Shown: positions 4,569-15,100 of the stretch, piece after piece
Position numbering within the stretch: the stretch's first letter is position 1
Layout of the letters: every line of letters starts with the position of its first letter
Notes under the pieces: generated by a model
The model's input: the letters and a program-made list of their open reading frames with translations, nothing else
Database searches by the model: none
Told to the model about the DNA's origin: nothing
Virus record (IMG/VR): IMGVR_UViG_3300030406_001766
Span: 1-26,094 of that record
Strand: one strand, 5' to 3'
Source: a virus
Length of the DNA stretch: 26,094 bases
Translations under genes and position numbers: made by a program

Positions 4569-7500
4569 GTACAATTACACAGAATATTCCAAATTTTTTA
4601 AATGGGATATCGCAACAACCTGATAAGAAAAAGATTCCCACTCAAGTTAAAGATGCTATAAATACATTCCCTGACTATGCATTAGGTATGCTTAAAAGAC
4701 CAGGGGGTAAATTTGTTAGTAATCTATATAATGCTGAAAATATAAATACTGCTATAGGCGGTGTAACTCATAATGGTGTAGGTGATAGTAGCAGGACTGT
4801 AGGAAGATACAGTGGAGCCTCTGCAACTGGTGGCTCTGGTTCTGGTGCTAAGTTTCATGTACATGTCCTAGCATCAAATGAAGTTACAGGCTTCACACAT
4901 AATGGTGTAAGTGATAGTAGTAGAACAGCTGGTACTTACTACGTTGGTAATGCTGGTGGTAGTGCTTCTGGCACAGGAGCTGATTTCAAAGTCGTAGTAG
5001 ACTCAGACGGTAAACCTACTATTACACTTGATACTAGAAATGGTAAGACAGGTGGAAGTGGTTACGCTATTGGTGAGACAATTACAATAGCCGACAGTTC
5101 CCTTGGAAGTGGCGGTGGTGCTGCAGTGGTACTAACGGTAAGTACAAGACATACCTTCGCTACTACTGCTGCTAGTTTATCTATACGTGCAGCTGACATT
5201 GGAAAAGGATATGCTGTAGGTGATACATTAACTATAGCTGACTCTGCGTTAGGAAGTGGAGGTGGTGCAGCCATCACTCTTACTGTTACTAAAACAGAAG
5301 CTTATGCTAAATGGTTCTCTATCTTACGAGACGAGAATGAAAAATATGTAGGTCAATTTGCTAGCAATACTTTTAAGTTATGGAGCCTTATAGACGGAAG
5401 CCCTAGAGTTGTTGATATGGGTGATGATAGTGGTGGTCCAGGTGCAGACAATGTAGCTTACACTAATCTGAAAACAGATTTAGATACGTATAATGATGCT
5501 GTAGCTGATACTATCACAAAAACCGATTCATTACATACAGCTCAAGCAGATTTTGCCGAAAAAAATGACGGCCAAAGTATAACGACAGCTAGCTATTGGG
5601 ATACTCAATTCGACTATGACCCTCAACAAGGTACTGTTAAAGAAGAAATAAAATCTGGTATATATAAACAAGGTGCTAATAATACATGGACTGTTCTTAA
5701 GTGGAACTCTGGTACATCATCAGCTGATATTAAAAGCATGTCTGATGGTGCCATATCAGGACCAGTGCTTACACTAGAACGTGTTAGTGGTGGTACAGGT
5801 TATAGTGCTACAACAGCAGCTACAACTTCAAGTGGATCAGGTACTGGTTTAACAGTAACCTACACTGTAACAGGCGGCGTCATTGATCAGCTAGTTACAG
5901 TTGCAACAGCTGGTGGTACAACCGCTACAACTGGTTATAAGATAGATGAAGTAATAACAATATCAGGTGGCGGGGGTAATGCTACATTTAAAGTCATAGC
6001 ACTTACTTATAAAAAAGGTAAGGAGATGACTGATGAGCATCCTACAATTGCATCTACAGGTAAGAGAGTATATGAATTAATAGAGTCTTCACCAGCTGCT
6101 AATACTGCTGCTGAGTTGACTACAGCTACTAACACTATGAACACAGCGCAGACAGCCTACAACAGTGCTGTGACTGCTGAGTCAAACGCTTTAGGTGATG
6201 GTAGTTCAGGATATGTTCAGGATTTAAATACATGTGCTATCACTAGTATACCTCATGAAGGCTATTTACGTGGAGCATCTGCTGACGATATTGAGTTATT
6301 AACATTAAATGATTATACTTATGTATTAAATAAAGCTAGAACAATATCAATGGTAGCTGAAGATACAGATCCAATACCTACTGAAGCTTTCATTGTTGTC
6401 TATATAGTTTCTTATAATGCTAAATATGAAGTAAAAATAAATGGAGTAACAATTAATTATACAACCGCTGAAGATGCAACAGCAGGCGATGCTGACGTAC
6501 CGACTGTAGTATCTAATTTGGTAACTAATATTAATGGAGCTGGCGGAGCAGCTGCTAGTTGTGTAGCTACTGCTGTAGGTTCAGGTATACATGTAACAGG
6601 TGTAACCAGTATTGAAGCTTCTGGTGGTCCACAAGAGAACTCTATCTATACCTTTACAGATAAAATAACTGATTTAAGTAGGTTACCAGTACAATGTACT
6701 AATGATTATAGAGTAAAGATTGTTAATAGTGAAAGCATCCTAGCGGATGATATGTGGGTTAAATTTGTAACTTCAGGTACAGCATCTGCTGGCCCTGGTG
6801 CTTGGGAAGAATGCGTTGCACCTAGTGTAAGATATAAATTTGATCCGTTAACTATGCCTCATCAGTTAACACGTGAAGCAGATGGAACATTTCATTTTAG
6901 ACCTATAGCTTGGGAGAATAGAGATGTAGGGGATGATATAACTAATCCTATACCAACCTTTGTCGGTAGTACTATAAGGAACATGTTCTTTTATAGAAAC
7001 CGTTTTGGATTCTTGACAGGTGGTAGTGTAGTGATGAGTAAAGCAGGTTCCTTCTATGATTTTTGGGTAGGATCTGCACAGGTTGCTACAGCTGATGATC
7101 CTATTGATATATCAGTATCCTCAACTAAACCTGTTAACCTTAACTACGTTAAACCTTCAAGTGCTGGTTTGGTTATATTTAGTGATAATGAGCAATTCTT
7201 ATTATCAACTGATTCAGATATATTAAGTCCTGAGTCTGCTAAAGTTAATACACTATCTTCTTTTGAATGTGATCCAAAGATAACTGCTGTAGATTTAGGT
7301 TCATCAATAGGCTTTATATCGAAGTCTCCTTTATGGAGTAGGTTATTTGAAATAGCTAATATTAGTACAACCGACCCTCCTAGTACATTCAATACTACAG
7401 GTATTGTACCGGAATTAGTCCCATCTTCTATAGATAATATAGCAGCATCACCTGGTATGAGCATGATTTCACTTGCTAATACAGGTACAAATACACTATA

Positions 7501-8350
7501 TCAGTATCGTTTTTATCAAACATCTGAAGGTAGAAAAGCTTCTACATGGTATAAATGGGATCTAACTGGTACATTAGTTGATCAATTCTTTGATACTAGT
7601 ACATTCTATGCGTTGGTATCTGACGGTACTAATGTATCAATCAACTCTATTGACCTTAGACAAGCTAGTGATACTGGTTTCTTAACCTTAGCTACAGGTG
7701 AAAAGACGGATGTATGTATGGATATGTTTGATACTAATCCGTATAGAATATATCCATCAACAGGTGTAGTAGATAAAACTAGAGTATACCTTCCATTCAC
7801 TCATCATGCAGGTAAGAAGTTAGCAGTTGTAGCTTTGGGTGGTTATATAGGTGGTACTATTGGTGCTACTGAAGCTTCAGTTGGAGCTATACTATATCCA
7901 ACTGTGGAAGGTTCAGCGCCTAATCAGTATGTAGATATAGACGGTGATTATAGAGGTAAGAACTTAATTATAGGTTACATATATACAATGACTGTTGAGT
8001 TACCTAAGTTGTATTACGCATCATCAGGTGAAGGTACAACTAAGACTGATTATACATCTGATCTTATTATACATAGGATTAAAGTTTCAACAGGATTAAG
8101 CGGACCAGTCAAATATAACGTTAATTTAACTGGAATACCAGATAGATCACATACAGTTTCTGCTATAATGCCATACACATATACAGCTAATGATGTTGCT
8201 ATGTCAGCTGAAAGTATCCATGAGGTACCTGTCCATCAACGTAATGAAAATATATCATTTAGTATCGTAGGTGATACTCCTTTACCAGTAAGTCTATTGG
8301 GCATGACTTGGGAAGGTAAATACAACAAGAAATTCTACAGTCGTGTATAA
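4565..8350 (+). CDS. Tail tubular protein B (T7 gp12-like), enlarged
   Basis: It forms the tail nozzle. The N-terminus (IPNFLNGISQQPDKKK ... LKRPGG) and C-terminal half follow T7 gp12: NDYTYVLNKA near residue 581, FVGSTIRNMFFYRNRFGFL near 799, DDPIDISVSS, and the terminal LGMTWEGKY. T7 gp12 has 794 residues; this has 1261. The extra sequence lies almost wholly between residues about 60 and 570 and consists of Gly-rich beta modules in repeats (HNGVGDSSRT / HNGVSDSSRT; GETITIADSSLGSGGGAA / GDTLTIADSALGSGGGAA) plus helical linkers (TNTMNTAQTAYNSAV). Such GxGYxxGDxxTI beads occur in cyanophage tail proteins and are likely exposed adhesin-like domains. It starts in an ATGA overlap with gp11. Identity is secure; the function of the insertion is inferred. 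Confidence 0.92.
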   Translation: MSTITQNIPNFLNGISQQPDKKKIPTQVKDAINTFPDYALGMLKRPGGKFVSNLYNAENINTAIGGVTHNGVGDSSRTVGRYSGASATGGSGSGAKFHVHVLASNEVTGFTHNGVSDSSRTAGTYYVGNAGGSASGTGADFKVVVDSDGKPTITLDTRNGKTGGSGYAIGETITIADSSLGSGGGAAVVLTVSTRHTFATTAASLSIRAADIGKGYAVGDTLTIADSALGSGGGAAITLTVTKTEAYAKWFSILRDENEKYVGQFASNTFKLWSLIDGSPRVVDMGDDSGGPGADNVAYTNLKTDLDTYNDAVADTITKTDSLHTAQADFAEKNDGQSITTASYWDTQFDYDPQQGTVKEEIKSGIYKQGANNTWTVLKWNSGTSSADIKSMSDGAISGPVLTLERVSGGTGYSATTAATTSSGSGTGLTVTYTVTGGVIDQLVTVATAGGTTATTGYKIDEVITISGGGGNATFKVIALTYKKGKEMTDEHPTIASTGKRVYELIESSPAANTAAELTTATNTMNTAQTAYNSAVTAESNALGDGSSGYVQDLNTCAITSIPHEGYLRGASADDIELLTLNDYTYVLNKARTISMVAEDTDPIPTEAFIVVYIVSYNAKYEVKINGVTINYTTAEDATAGDADVPTVVSNLVTNINGAGGAAASCVATAVGSGIHVTGVTSIEASGGPQENSIYTFTDKITDLSRLPVQCTNDYRVKIVNSESILADDMWVKFVTSGTASAGPGAWEECVAPSVRYKFDPLTMPHQLTREADGTFHFRPIAWENRDVGDDITNPIPTFVGSTIRNMFFYRNRFGFLTGGSVVMSKAGSFYDFWVGSAQVATADDPIDISVSSTKPVNLNYVKPSSAGLVIFSDNEQFLLSTDSDILSPESAKVNTLSSFECDPKITAVDLGSSIGFISKSPLWSRLFEIANISTTDPPSTFNTTGIVPELVPSSIDNIAASPGMSMISLANTGTNTLYQYRFYQTSEGRKASTWYKWDLTGTLVDQFFDTSTFYALVSDGTNVSINSIDLRQASDTGFLTLATGEKTDVCMDMFDTNPYRIYPSTGVVDKTRVYLPFTHHAGKKLAVVALGGYIGGTIGATEASVGAILYPTVEGSAPNQYVDIDGDYRGKNLIIGYIYTMTVELPKLYYASSGEGTTKTDYTSDLIIHRIKVSTGLSGPVKYNVNLTGIPDRSHTVSAIMPYTYTANDVAMSAESIHEVPVHQRNENISFSIVGDTPLPVSLLGMTWEGKYNKKFYSRV
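5060..5287 (+). repeat. Imperfect direct repeat within the tail nozzle gene
   Basis: Two copies of about 81 bases (5060-5140 and 5207-5287, offset 147 bases) encode near-identical Gly-rich modules with the core TIADSxLGSGGGAA. Another shorter pair encodes HNGVxDSSRT (near 4769-4803 and 4898-4933). DNA identity is lower than protein identity, so these are older duplications kept by selection. Confidence 0.8.
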
Positions 8351-8361
8351 GGAGGTAAACT

Positions 8362-9222
8362 ATGTTTAATGACATCGGCATCCCAATGAGTGACGCTGAG
8401 ATGAGTATGCTGCCACCAGGTCAGAATAAGCCACATCAACAAATGCTGGCTGAATCTGGTGTTGAGATGAATATAACTTGGGCAGCAGGAGGAGCTATAC
8501 TAAGTGGTGTTTCTGGATTCCTTGGATCTAGAAATAAACGACAAGATGCTAAGAATGCAGCTGCAATGCAGTACATACAGGCCATGAAACAGCATGTGCA
8601 TTCAGTAAAGCAAGCTGCTTATAAAGGTCGTTATGAAGAATTGATGATTGGCATGGCCAATGATCGGATCAAAGAAGAGTACGACTTTAAGATAGAAGAT
8701 TATAAAAGACAAAGGAAATTCAATGCTGATGCTGCTTCTGCAAGTCATGTAGCTGAACAGTTTAAATACGCTGAACAGTTAGAATCAGCAGCATTGCAAA
8801 GAAATAAAATGGCCAATGAGTTACTACGTGCTCAAGGTATGGCTGCAGCATCTGGTACAGGTACTAGTCACAGCAGATCAAAAGAACGTGCTAATATGAT
8901 CAATACATTAGCAGCATTTGGTCAAGAGCAGATGGAGTTTGATAAGACTTTATTTAGTGCAAGATCTGCTCATAAGCAAAGACTTGGTGCAATTGCTGGT
9001 CAACTTGAGAATGCTGACTACACAGCTTGGACTAAGATTGCTATACCACCTGCATTAAAAGTTCCTGGGGCTGTACAACTACCTGGACCTATGCCAATGA
9101 AAGCACCTTCACCATCTGGAGGATTCTTCAGTGATGTTATGGGAGGTATAGGAGCTGGTATAAGTACATTCGGAGCTTTAGGTGGCGGCACATCAGGATT
9201 CTGGAATAAGCCGGGAAAGTAG
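8362..9222 (+). CDS. Internal core protein (T7 gp14-like), zero-frame product
   Basis: This 286-residue protein starts behind a strong AAGGAGGT ribosome-binding site. It has a Gly/Ala hydrophobic segment near the N-terminus (WAAGGAILSGVSGFLGSRNKR, about residues 41-61), a long helical, charged middle (residues about 65-230) and a Pro/Gly-rich end with FFSDVMGGIGAGISTFG. This fits T7 gp14 (196 residues), which is ejected into the cell envelope to build the outer part of the DNA-translocating channel. Gene order (gp12, this, gp15, gp16) supports the call. The gene ends with the slippery heptamer GGGAAAG directly before TAG, and a coding continuation exists in the -1 frame, so a 316-residue longer form is predicted. 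Confidence 0.88.
   Translation: MFNDIGIPMSDAEMSMLPPGQNKPHQQMLAESGVEMNITWAAGGAILSGVSGFLGSRNKRQDAKNAAAMQYIQAMKQHVHSVKQAAYKGRYEELMIGMANDRIKEEYDFKIEDYKRQRKFNADAASASHVAEQFKYAEQLESAALQRNKMANELLRAQGMAAASGTGTSHSRSKERANMINTLAAFGQEQMEFDKTLFSARSAHKQRLGAIAGQLENADYTAWTKIAIPPALKVPGAVQLPGPMPMKAPSPSGGFFSDVMGGIGAGISTFGALGGGTSGFWNKPGK
9213..9219 (+). other. Programmed -1 ribosomal frameshift site, GGGAAAG
   Basis: The heptamer sits as G GGA AAG in the zero frame, the canonical X XXY YYZ arrangement, and is immediately followed by the zero-frame TAG (9220-9222). The same heptamer is used in the phage lambda tail assembly genes G-T. A stop next to the slip site slows the ribosome. Downstream, ACCGACT (9245-9251) pairs perfectly with AGTCGGT (9285-9291), and upstream an AGGA (9195-9198) could act as an internal Shine-Dalgarno stimulator. 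Slip, stop and open -1 frame are seen; use in vivo is inference. Confidence 0.78.
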
Positions 9223-9311
9223 GTGGCGTTGTTAATACTGTTCAACCGACTATCCCATCATCTGCAATGAGTGGTTTTGATGCAAGTCGGTATACATTTA
9301 ATCAATTCTAA
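9219..9311 (+). CDS. 30-residue -1 frame extension of the gp14-like protein
   Basis: After slipping at GGGAAAG the ribosome would read on from base 9219 and add 30 residues starting VGGVVNTVQPTIPSSAMSG and ending YTFNQF before TAA. The extension is in line with the Gly-rich end of the zero-frame product (GGG ... GK then VGGVVN), looks like a protein tail rather than random sequence, and explains the otherwise empty 103 bases before the gp15 start. It has no good start signal of its own. Most ribosomes would make the short form and a fraction the long form. The extension could change membrane insertion or assembly of the channel. Confidence 0.7.
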   Translation, partial: VGGVVNTVQPTIPSSAMSGFDASRYTFNQF

Positions 9312-9325
9312 CAACGCATAAAATT

Positions 9326-12145
9326 ATGGCAAACGAAACAAAATACCAGAGGCAGACTAAGGGTTTTGATCCACGAAGAGAATCCTTAGCCTTTGCTCCT
9401 AAAGATGCAGGAGCTGACACGTTAGCGCGTGATAGAGCTAATAATACTAAAACATTATTAGGGAATTATCAGAGACAAGGGGATGCTGATTTGATCAGTA
9501 TGGACCTTGCATATAAACAACAGACGGTCATAGATGAGCATAATGCTAAAGTATCTAAACAGACCGCAGAATGGCATGGTCAAGATTTAGCAGCCTTTTC
9601 TGGTCTATTGCAGTATGGTGTACAGCATATGGCCGCCAGGGATCAGAAAAAAGATGTTCAACAATCATTCTCTGATTTCTTAGAACTAAAAAAGAATCCA
9701 GAACTTCTGGAAAAAGTCTTAGTACCTTATCGTAATAACGTAAAGTTAAATGATGATAATGTAAGAAAAATGGAACAACTTGCCTTTACACTGGAAAGTG
9801 GAGGTGAGGAGTTAGCATTAGTAAAACGAGTTTTAAATAATGGTGGTTTTTATAACCACAATATGTTACGCTTAATGAAAGCTGACATAATAGAAAAGAC
9901 TCCAGAATGGGCACAGCAGAATCTACAAGAAAAAATAACTATACCAGACCATGTATTCCCTGGAATTACTGAACCTATAAGTATAGAAGATATTGAAGAA
10001 GGCGGTGAATATAATCAAGAATTAATCGATAAAGATCCTGATAATTCTGTTCTAGCATATATGAATGCTCAAGCTCAGAAGAAAATCACGGATGTTTTAT
10101 CGCAGTGGTATTCACCAGAAGCAGTTATGGAGGATTTCCAACCTGTTCTTACTGCTTATTTCGGCGATAGAGACTTAAAAGGTGGTATTAATGCTAGGAA
10201 ATTCTGGAACAATAGTGTACAAAAACAGATACGTGCAGTACTAATTAAGGAAGCAAATAATTTAAAACCTACTGAATTTGTCTACAATCTTCTTAAAGAT
10301 GTCGAAGCTCAAGCGCCTTATATGAAAGGTCGTAAAGAAGCTTTTCAAACAAAACTGAATCAGTTATTAGTTGCATATGAAAATGGAGAAATAACTCTAG
10401 GTAAATTAAGAAAAATTGAGGAGGCATTAATAAATTCACAAGATCATAATCAAATTGGATTTGAAGGTTTTAAAGAATTTAAAGAATGGAGAAAAGATAA
10501 TTTTGATTATGTAAATTGGGACAATCGAATTGATGCACGTGTTATAGCTGCAGGTAAAGAAGCTGCAGACAAAAGAGCTAACGCTGTTACAAATCTGCAA
10601 GGTCAAATGGCAGAGTATATAAAAGTTAACAAAGGAAAAGCGCCACCTATAGAATTGATCACAGAGTGGGGACATACATTAATAAAAGAAGATGGTGCTG
10701 GAGGTTTAAGCATTCATCATTTAGTTGAAAAAGCTACTGAGAATATGTCTACTCAGCAAGGTGATACATTTGAGCAGATGAAGAAAGATTTAACAGCAGC
10801 AGCTTCACAAACAGACGGTATCAGTTATGAAGTAGCAGCTAATTATCCTCCAGAAATTCGTGATTGGTTAGAAGAAGAAGGGATGCTACTAGACCCTGCT
10901 TATGAAATAAATGAATCTAACAAGAAAGAGTTTAATGATTTATTGAAAGGCTTAGTAGCGCAATCAATGGATCAAGAAGGTGAATATGATAGGCCATTAA
11001 CTAAGGAATTAATTGAAAGGAATGGTGAAGCTTGGTTAAGAAATAGGTATACACAGCTTAGGAAGTCTAACGTACCAGAAGGACAAGCCATAGGTCAAGC
11101 TACCAAAGAACTTCAAGCACTATTCGAGAAAGATATAAATAAATGGATGGTCTTCAAAAGTTCAGATACCCGTACACAAGATTTAACTACAAGTGCTAGT
11201 AACGAATGGCAACGTAATGGTTTTAGTTTTGATTCACCTTTAACAGCATTAGAAGATCGTCTTGAAGGTATAGCTGTTCATTTACGTTCAGGTGGTAGGA
11301 TTCATAAAGATCTAGTTTATAAAGCAGATGATGGAAATTACTACAAAGTATTTGATGATACTCTAACTCAATTAGCTGCTAAAAGTGGTAAAACACAAGC
11401 AGCTATATTAAAAGAACAATTAGAAGGTATGGGTATAAATATCAGTTTAGCTGGTGAATTCCAATATTTAAATGCTGATAAAAGAACTCAATATATAATG
11501 GAAAGAGGTGGTTCAGGTCAAATACGTGCCAAAGTTAATGCTTCCATAAAAGATAGTCATCTTGAGAAATTAGAGATCAATCAAGATGGAGGTAAAAATT
11601 TCTATGGCATACCAATGGCTAGATTGAATGATAACTATCTAGAAGAAGCGACTGGTATTAGCGCTGAATATTTAAATACTGTAGAAGAAGGCGGTTTCAA
11701 AGGAGTGATGGATAAACTTGGTATAAAACAACATGAGTTATTAAAACCTGAACACGTTAAACTTATACAGAAACGAGTACTATCTGAACATGGTGGTATC
11801 CCATTTGGTGTTGTAGATACAGAAGAAACAGGACAAGCTTCTTTTACATATAATGCTGACGAAGCAAATTTAACACCAGGACTTTCATCCTCTTTTAAAA
11901 ATGATTTTAACCTAAGACATTTTGAACCTGGTACTAAACTTACATATGCTACTGCAAGTGATAGAGGCACACCTATCGGCGCAACTAAACCAGCTAATTT
12001 TAAAATCCCTTTACTTCAGAAAGAAGTACCTACATTAGTATTTGGACCAATATCAGGTGGAACACATTTAGGATGGAGGTTTATTGATGGAGCCCCTGAC
12101 TGGGTAAAAGAATTAGCAAAGACACAAGGTAAATTCTATGAGTGA
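9326..12145 (+). CDS. Internal core protein (T7 gp15-like)
   Basis: This 939-residue protein (T7 gp15: 747) is mostly helical and polar with no membrane segment or signal peptide. It starts MANETKYQRQTKGFDPRRES, and long Glu/Lys-rich helices run over residues about 50-600, followed by a mixed beta-rich C-terminal region ending with GTHLGWRFIDGAPDWVKEL. In T7, gp15 and gp16 form the periplasmic part of the ejection channel, stacked on gp14. Order and size support the call. Its stop overlaps the gp16 start by eight bases, so translation of the two is coupled. Family-level similarity is weak by eye, so the assignment rests mainly on position and length. Confidence 0.82.
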   Translation: MANETKYQRQTKGFDPRRESLAFAPKDAGADTLARDRANNTKTLLGNYQRQGDADLISMDLAYKQQTVIDEHNAKVSKQTAEWHGQDLAAFSGLLQYGVQHMAARDQKKDVQQSFSDFLELKKNPELLEKVLVPYRNNVKLNDDNVRKMEQLAFTLESGGEELALVKRVLNNGGFYNHNMLRLMKADIIEKTPEWAQQNLQEKITIPDHVFPGITEPISIEDIEEGGEYNQELIDKDPDNSVLAYMNAQAQKKITDVLSQWYSPEAVMEDFQPVLTAYFGDRDLKGGINARKFWNNSVQKQIRAVLIKEANNLKPTEFVYNLLKDVEAQAPYMKGRKEAFQTKLNQLLVAYENGEITLGKLRKIEEALINSQDHNQIGFEGFKEFKEWRKDNFDYVNWDNRIDARVIAAGKEAADKRANAVTNLQGQMAEYIKVNKGKAPPIELITEWGHTLIKEDGAGGLSIHHLVEKATENMSTQQGDTFEQMKKDLTAAASQTDGISYEVAANYPPEIRDWLEEEGMLLDPAYEINESNKKEFNDLLKGLVAQSMDQEGEYDRPLTKELIERNGEAWLRNRYTQLRKSNVPEGQAIGQATKELQALFEKDINKWMVFKSSDTRTQDLTTSASNEWQRNGFSFDSPLTALEDRLEGIAVHLRSGGRIHKDLVYKADDGNYYKVFDDTLTQLAAKSGKTQAAILKEQLEGMGINISLAGEFQYLNADKRTQYIMERGGSGQIRAKVNASIKDSHLEKLEINQDGGKNFYGIPMARLNDNYLEEATGISAEYLNTVEEGGFKGVMDKLGIKQHELLKPEHVKLIQKRVLSEHGGIPFGVVDTEETGQASFTYNADEANLTPGLSSSFKNDFNLRHFEPGTKLTYATASDRGTPIGATKPANFKIPLLQKEVPTLVFGPISGGTHLGWRFIDGAPDWVKELAKTQGKFYE

Positions 12146-15100
12146 AAGACCTTTTATAGATCATACTCTCGTAGAACAGAGTAATGAACTAACAGAACAA
12201 AGGCTTAATGAAGAAGCCATTGAAAGACAAAAATCTGAAGAGGATGCTGCAGCACAAAAAGCTGCGGAAGCTCAAAGAGCAGCGGAACAAAAAGATCCTC
12301 ATGGAGCCAAAGATCCTAGTAAATTTGGTCTTGGTGAAAACCTTACTGAATTAAAAAATGCAGTACTTGGTGGTACTAGAGATACAGTAAGCTCCTTTGC
12401 TACTGCACCTGAGCGAGCTTTGGACATGGCCTCTGGGGCTATGGTTAAAGAAATTAATGAAACTGGTGATTATGAGCCAGACTTTAATCCACTTGGTGGG
12501 GATCTAAACCCTATCACTAAAACATGGTGGGGTAACTTTCTCAGAACTGGTGTACACTTTGGTACAATGGCTATACCTATCGTTGGATGGGGATCAGCTC
12601 TCGCTAAAGGTACAGGAACTCTATCTGCAATTGCAAAAGGAACTGTAATGAGTTCCAATTGGCTTGTGAAAGGTGCTAGTGTAGGTGCAGTACAAGATAT
12701 ATTCTCAGAGTACTCACAGGATGCTAACGGATTACAAGTTGTTAGAGATAGATTTGGTTTTATTGATACACCTTGTACTACTAATGATAGCGATCACCCA
12801 GCAATGAAAACAGTAAAGTCTGTATGTGAGGGCGTAGGTCTAGGTGTCCCTATTGAGGGAACTATGAGAGCTATAGGTAAAGTTAGGAAACTAAAAGGTA
12901 AAGTAAATAATCCCACCAAAGATGTCTTAAATAATATAGATAAACTAGAATCTGCTGCAATATTTAAAGCTGAGCAAACTGCAAAAGCATTAGTATCTAA
13001 GAATTTAAGAGCTAAAACTCTTCAAAAATTGTATAATAAGGGTGTTGATTTTACTAAATTAGATCCAGATCAACAGATATTTGAGATGCTAAAGGTGCAG
13101 AAAGCAGATAGAAGCCGTAAGTTCAGTACATGGACACCTGATTTTGAAGATAATCTAGACAGAGCAGAACGTAAAATAGCTGAAGCTGCTGATAGTATTC
13201 AGAAACAAACTCTTGAGAAAGGTCAAGTTGAATTAAACAAACCTGGATTTGGTGCTCATAAGAATAAACCCATCGGTGAACATTGGCAAGGTGCTCCTAA
13301 TTCTTTAGGTAGTGCCTGGGATATTGCTAAGACATTGAAGAGGATCACATTAGAATGGGGTTCTGAATTAGGATCTACAGAAAGTTTAATTACTCCAGCT
13401 GCTGCTGAATCTATTGCAAATACAGGATCTAAACTTAAAGGTATCAATAACATTATTAGCAAAGAACTTAGGAATGATCCAAGATTTGTTGAATTAGAGA
13501 AAGATCTTACAGCTAGAGGTAAAGGTTTACATGATGTTTACTCTGATGCCTTTGAAAGAATGAAGGAGACTGTTGGTGGTCGTGATGCTGCACAACTAGA
13601 AACTGATGAATTCTGGAGACCTTTCCTTGAAAGTATTGATGATCCAGATCAATGGTCCTTAGAAGAAATACTTGCTGCTGATTTAATCCAACAATCCTTA
13701 TTTAAACAATTACGTGATAGAGGTATTGCTTCAAGAGAATTAATCAATGTTACAAATATAGATGATGTAGGCGGTCCTTTAGAATACCTAAAGAATAATC
13801 TTATTGTAGGTCTAGAACAAGTTGAAAGATCTAGATTCATAATGAGTCAACCTTATAGAGATATGTTATCTCAACCAGGTGGTAAGAAGTTAGCTGAACA
13901 AGTACTCACTGATTTACATGGTCAAGTAAAAGGTCGTGTAAGTATGATGTTTGATGTAGCAAGAGATGCGCCTTCTGATGACTTATTGAGAGCTATGTTA
14001 GAAGCATTCTCTATGTCCAATAAAATTAATAATTGGCAAGACTTTGACTCTTACATGCGTCATAGATTAATTGGTCATACATCAGCTGATGGTATAAGGC
14101 AGACAGGAGCCATTGTAAAAGAGTTACAAGGTGTTATGATAAATAGTATGCTAAGCAGTCCTAAGACCCCCATACGGGCGATTCTAGGTACCTCTACAGC
14201 TACGTTCCTAAGACCTATAGCTCAGACACTTGGTGGAGCTGGTAGATATATAACAACTGGCTTTACAGATGACTCTGTATTAAGGGAAGGATTAGCAGAA
14301 ATAAATGCTATGATCCATACAGTACCAGAAGCCTTTGAATATTTCAAACATCGACTTAATGGTTACTGGACAGGCGATTTATCTACAGTTAAAAGTAGAT
14401 ATGCTGAATACACCCTTGATGATCAGCAATGGGATTTAATGAGATATTGGGCAGAAGAAAGTGGTAGAGCTAGTGATGGAGAAGTCGGAGCATTCCGTGT
14501 AACAAACCTAGCACGTACAGCAAATCATTCTAACTTCTTTAATTATAATATGAAGTTATTAGCTGCTACTGACGATGCTTTTACCATGATATTAGGTAGA
14601 GCTAGAGCTAGAAGTAAAGCACTTAGAGGTGCAATGGAAGCAAAAGCTGATGGACTTATACCTGATATCAGTCATGAATTGATAAGAGAATATGAAACTA
14701 GATTACAGAATGAAATATTTGATCCTAACACTGGTGCTATAAATGACAGTATGTTGTCATATGCTAGAGGGGAAGTAACACTTACTAAAGATTTAACAGG
14801 TTTTGGTAAGTCTTTAAATGAATTATTTACTACGTATCCTCAGTTAAAACCATTCTATATGTTTGCTAGAACAGGTATTAATGGTTTAGAATTGACTATG
14901 AAACATACACCAGGATTCAACTTCCTGGTTAGAGAGTTTAATGATATAGCTAAGGCTACACCTGATAACTTAGAGTCTGTTGTTAAGTATGGTATTGAGA
15001 ATGCACAAGACTTAGCTAATGCAAAAGCTTTACAAAATGGTAGATTAGCTATAGGTGGTTCTATCATGTTCATGGCAGGTCAGAAATACTTATCTGGTGA

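Noticed and set aside
5062-5277. 71-codon minus-strand ORF in the gp12 repeats
   Set aside because: It is a by-product of Gly-rich repeats on the + strand.
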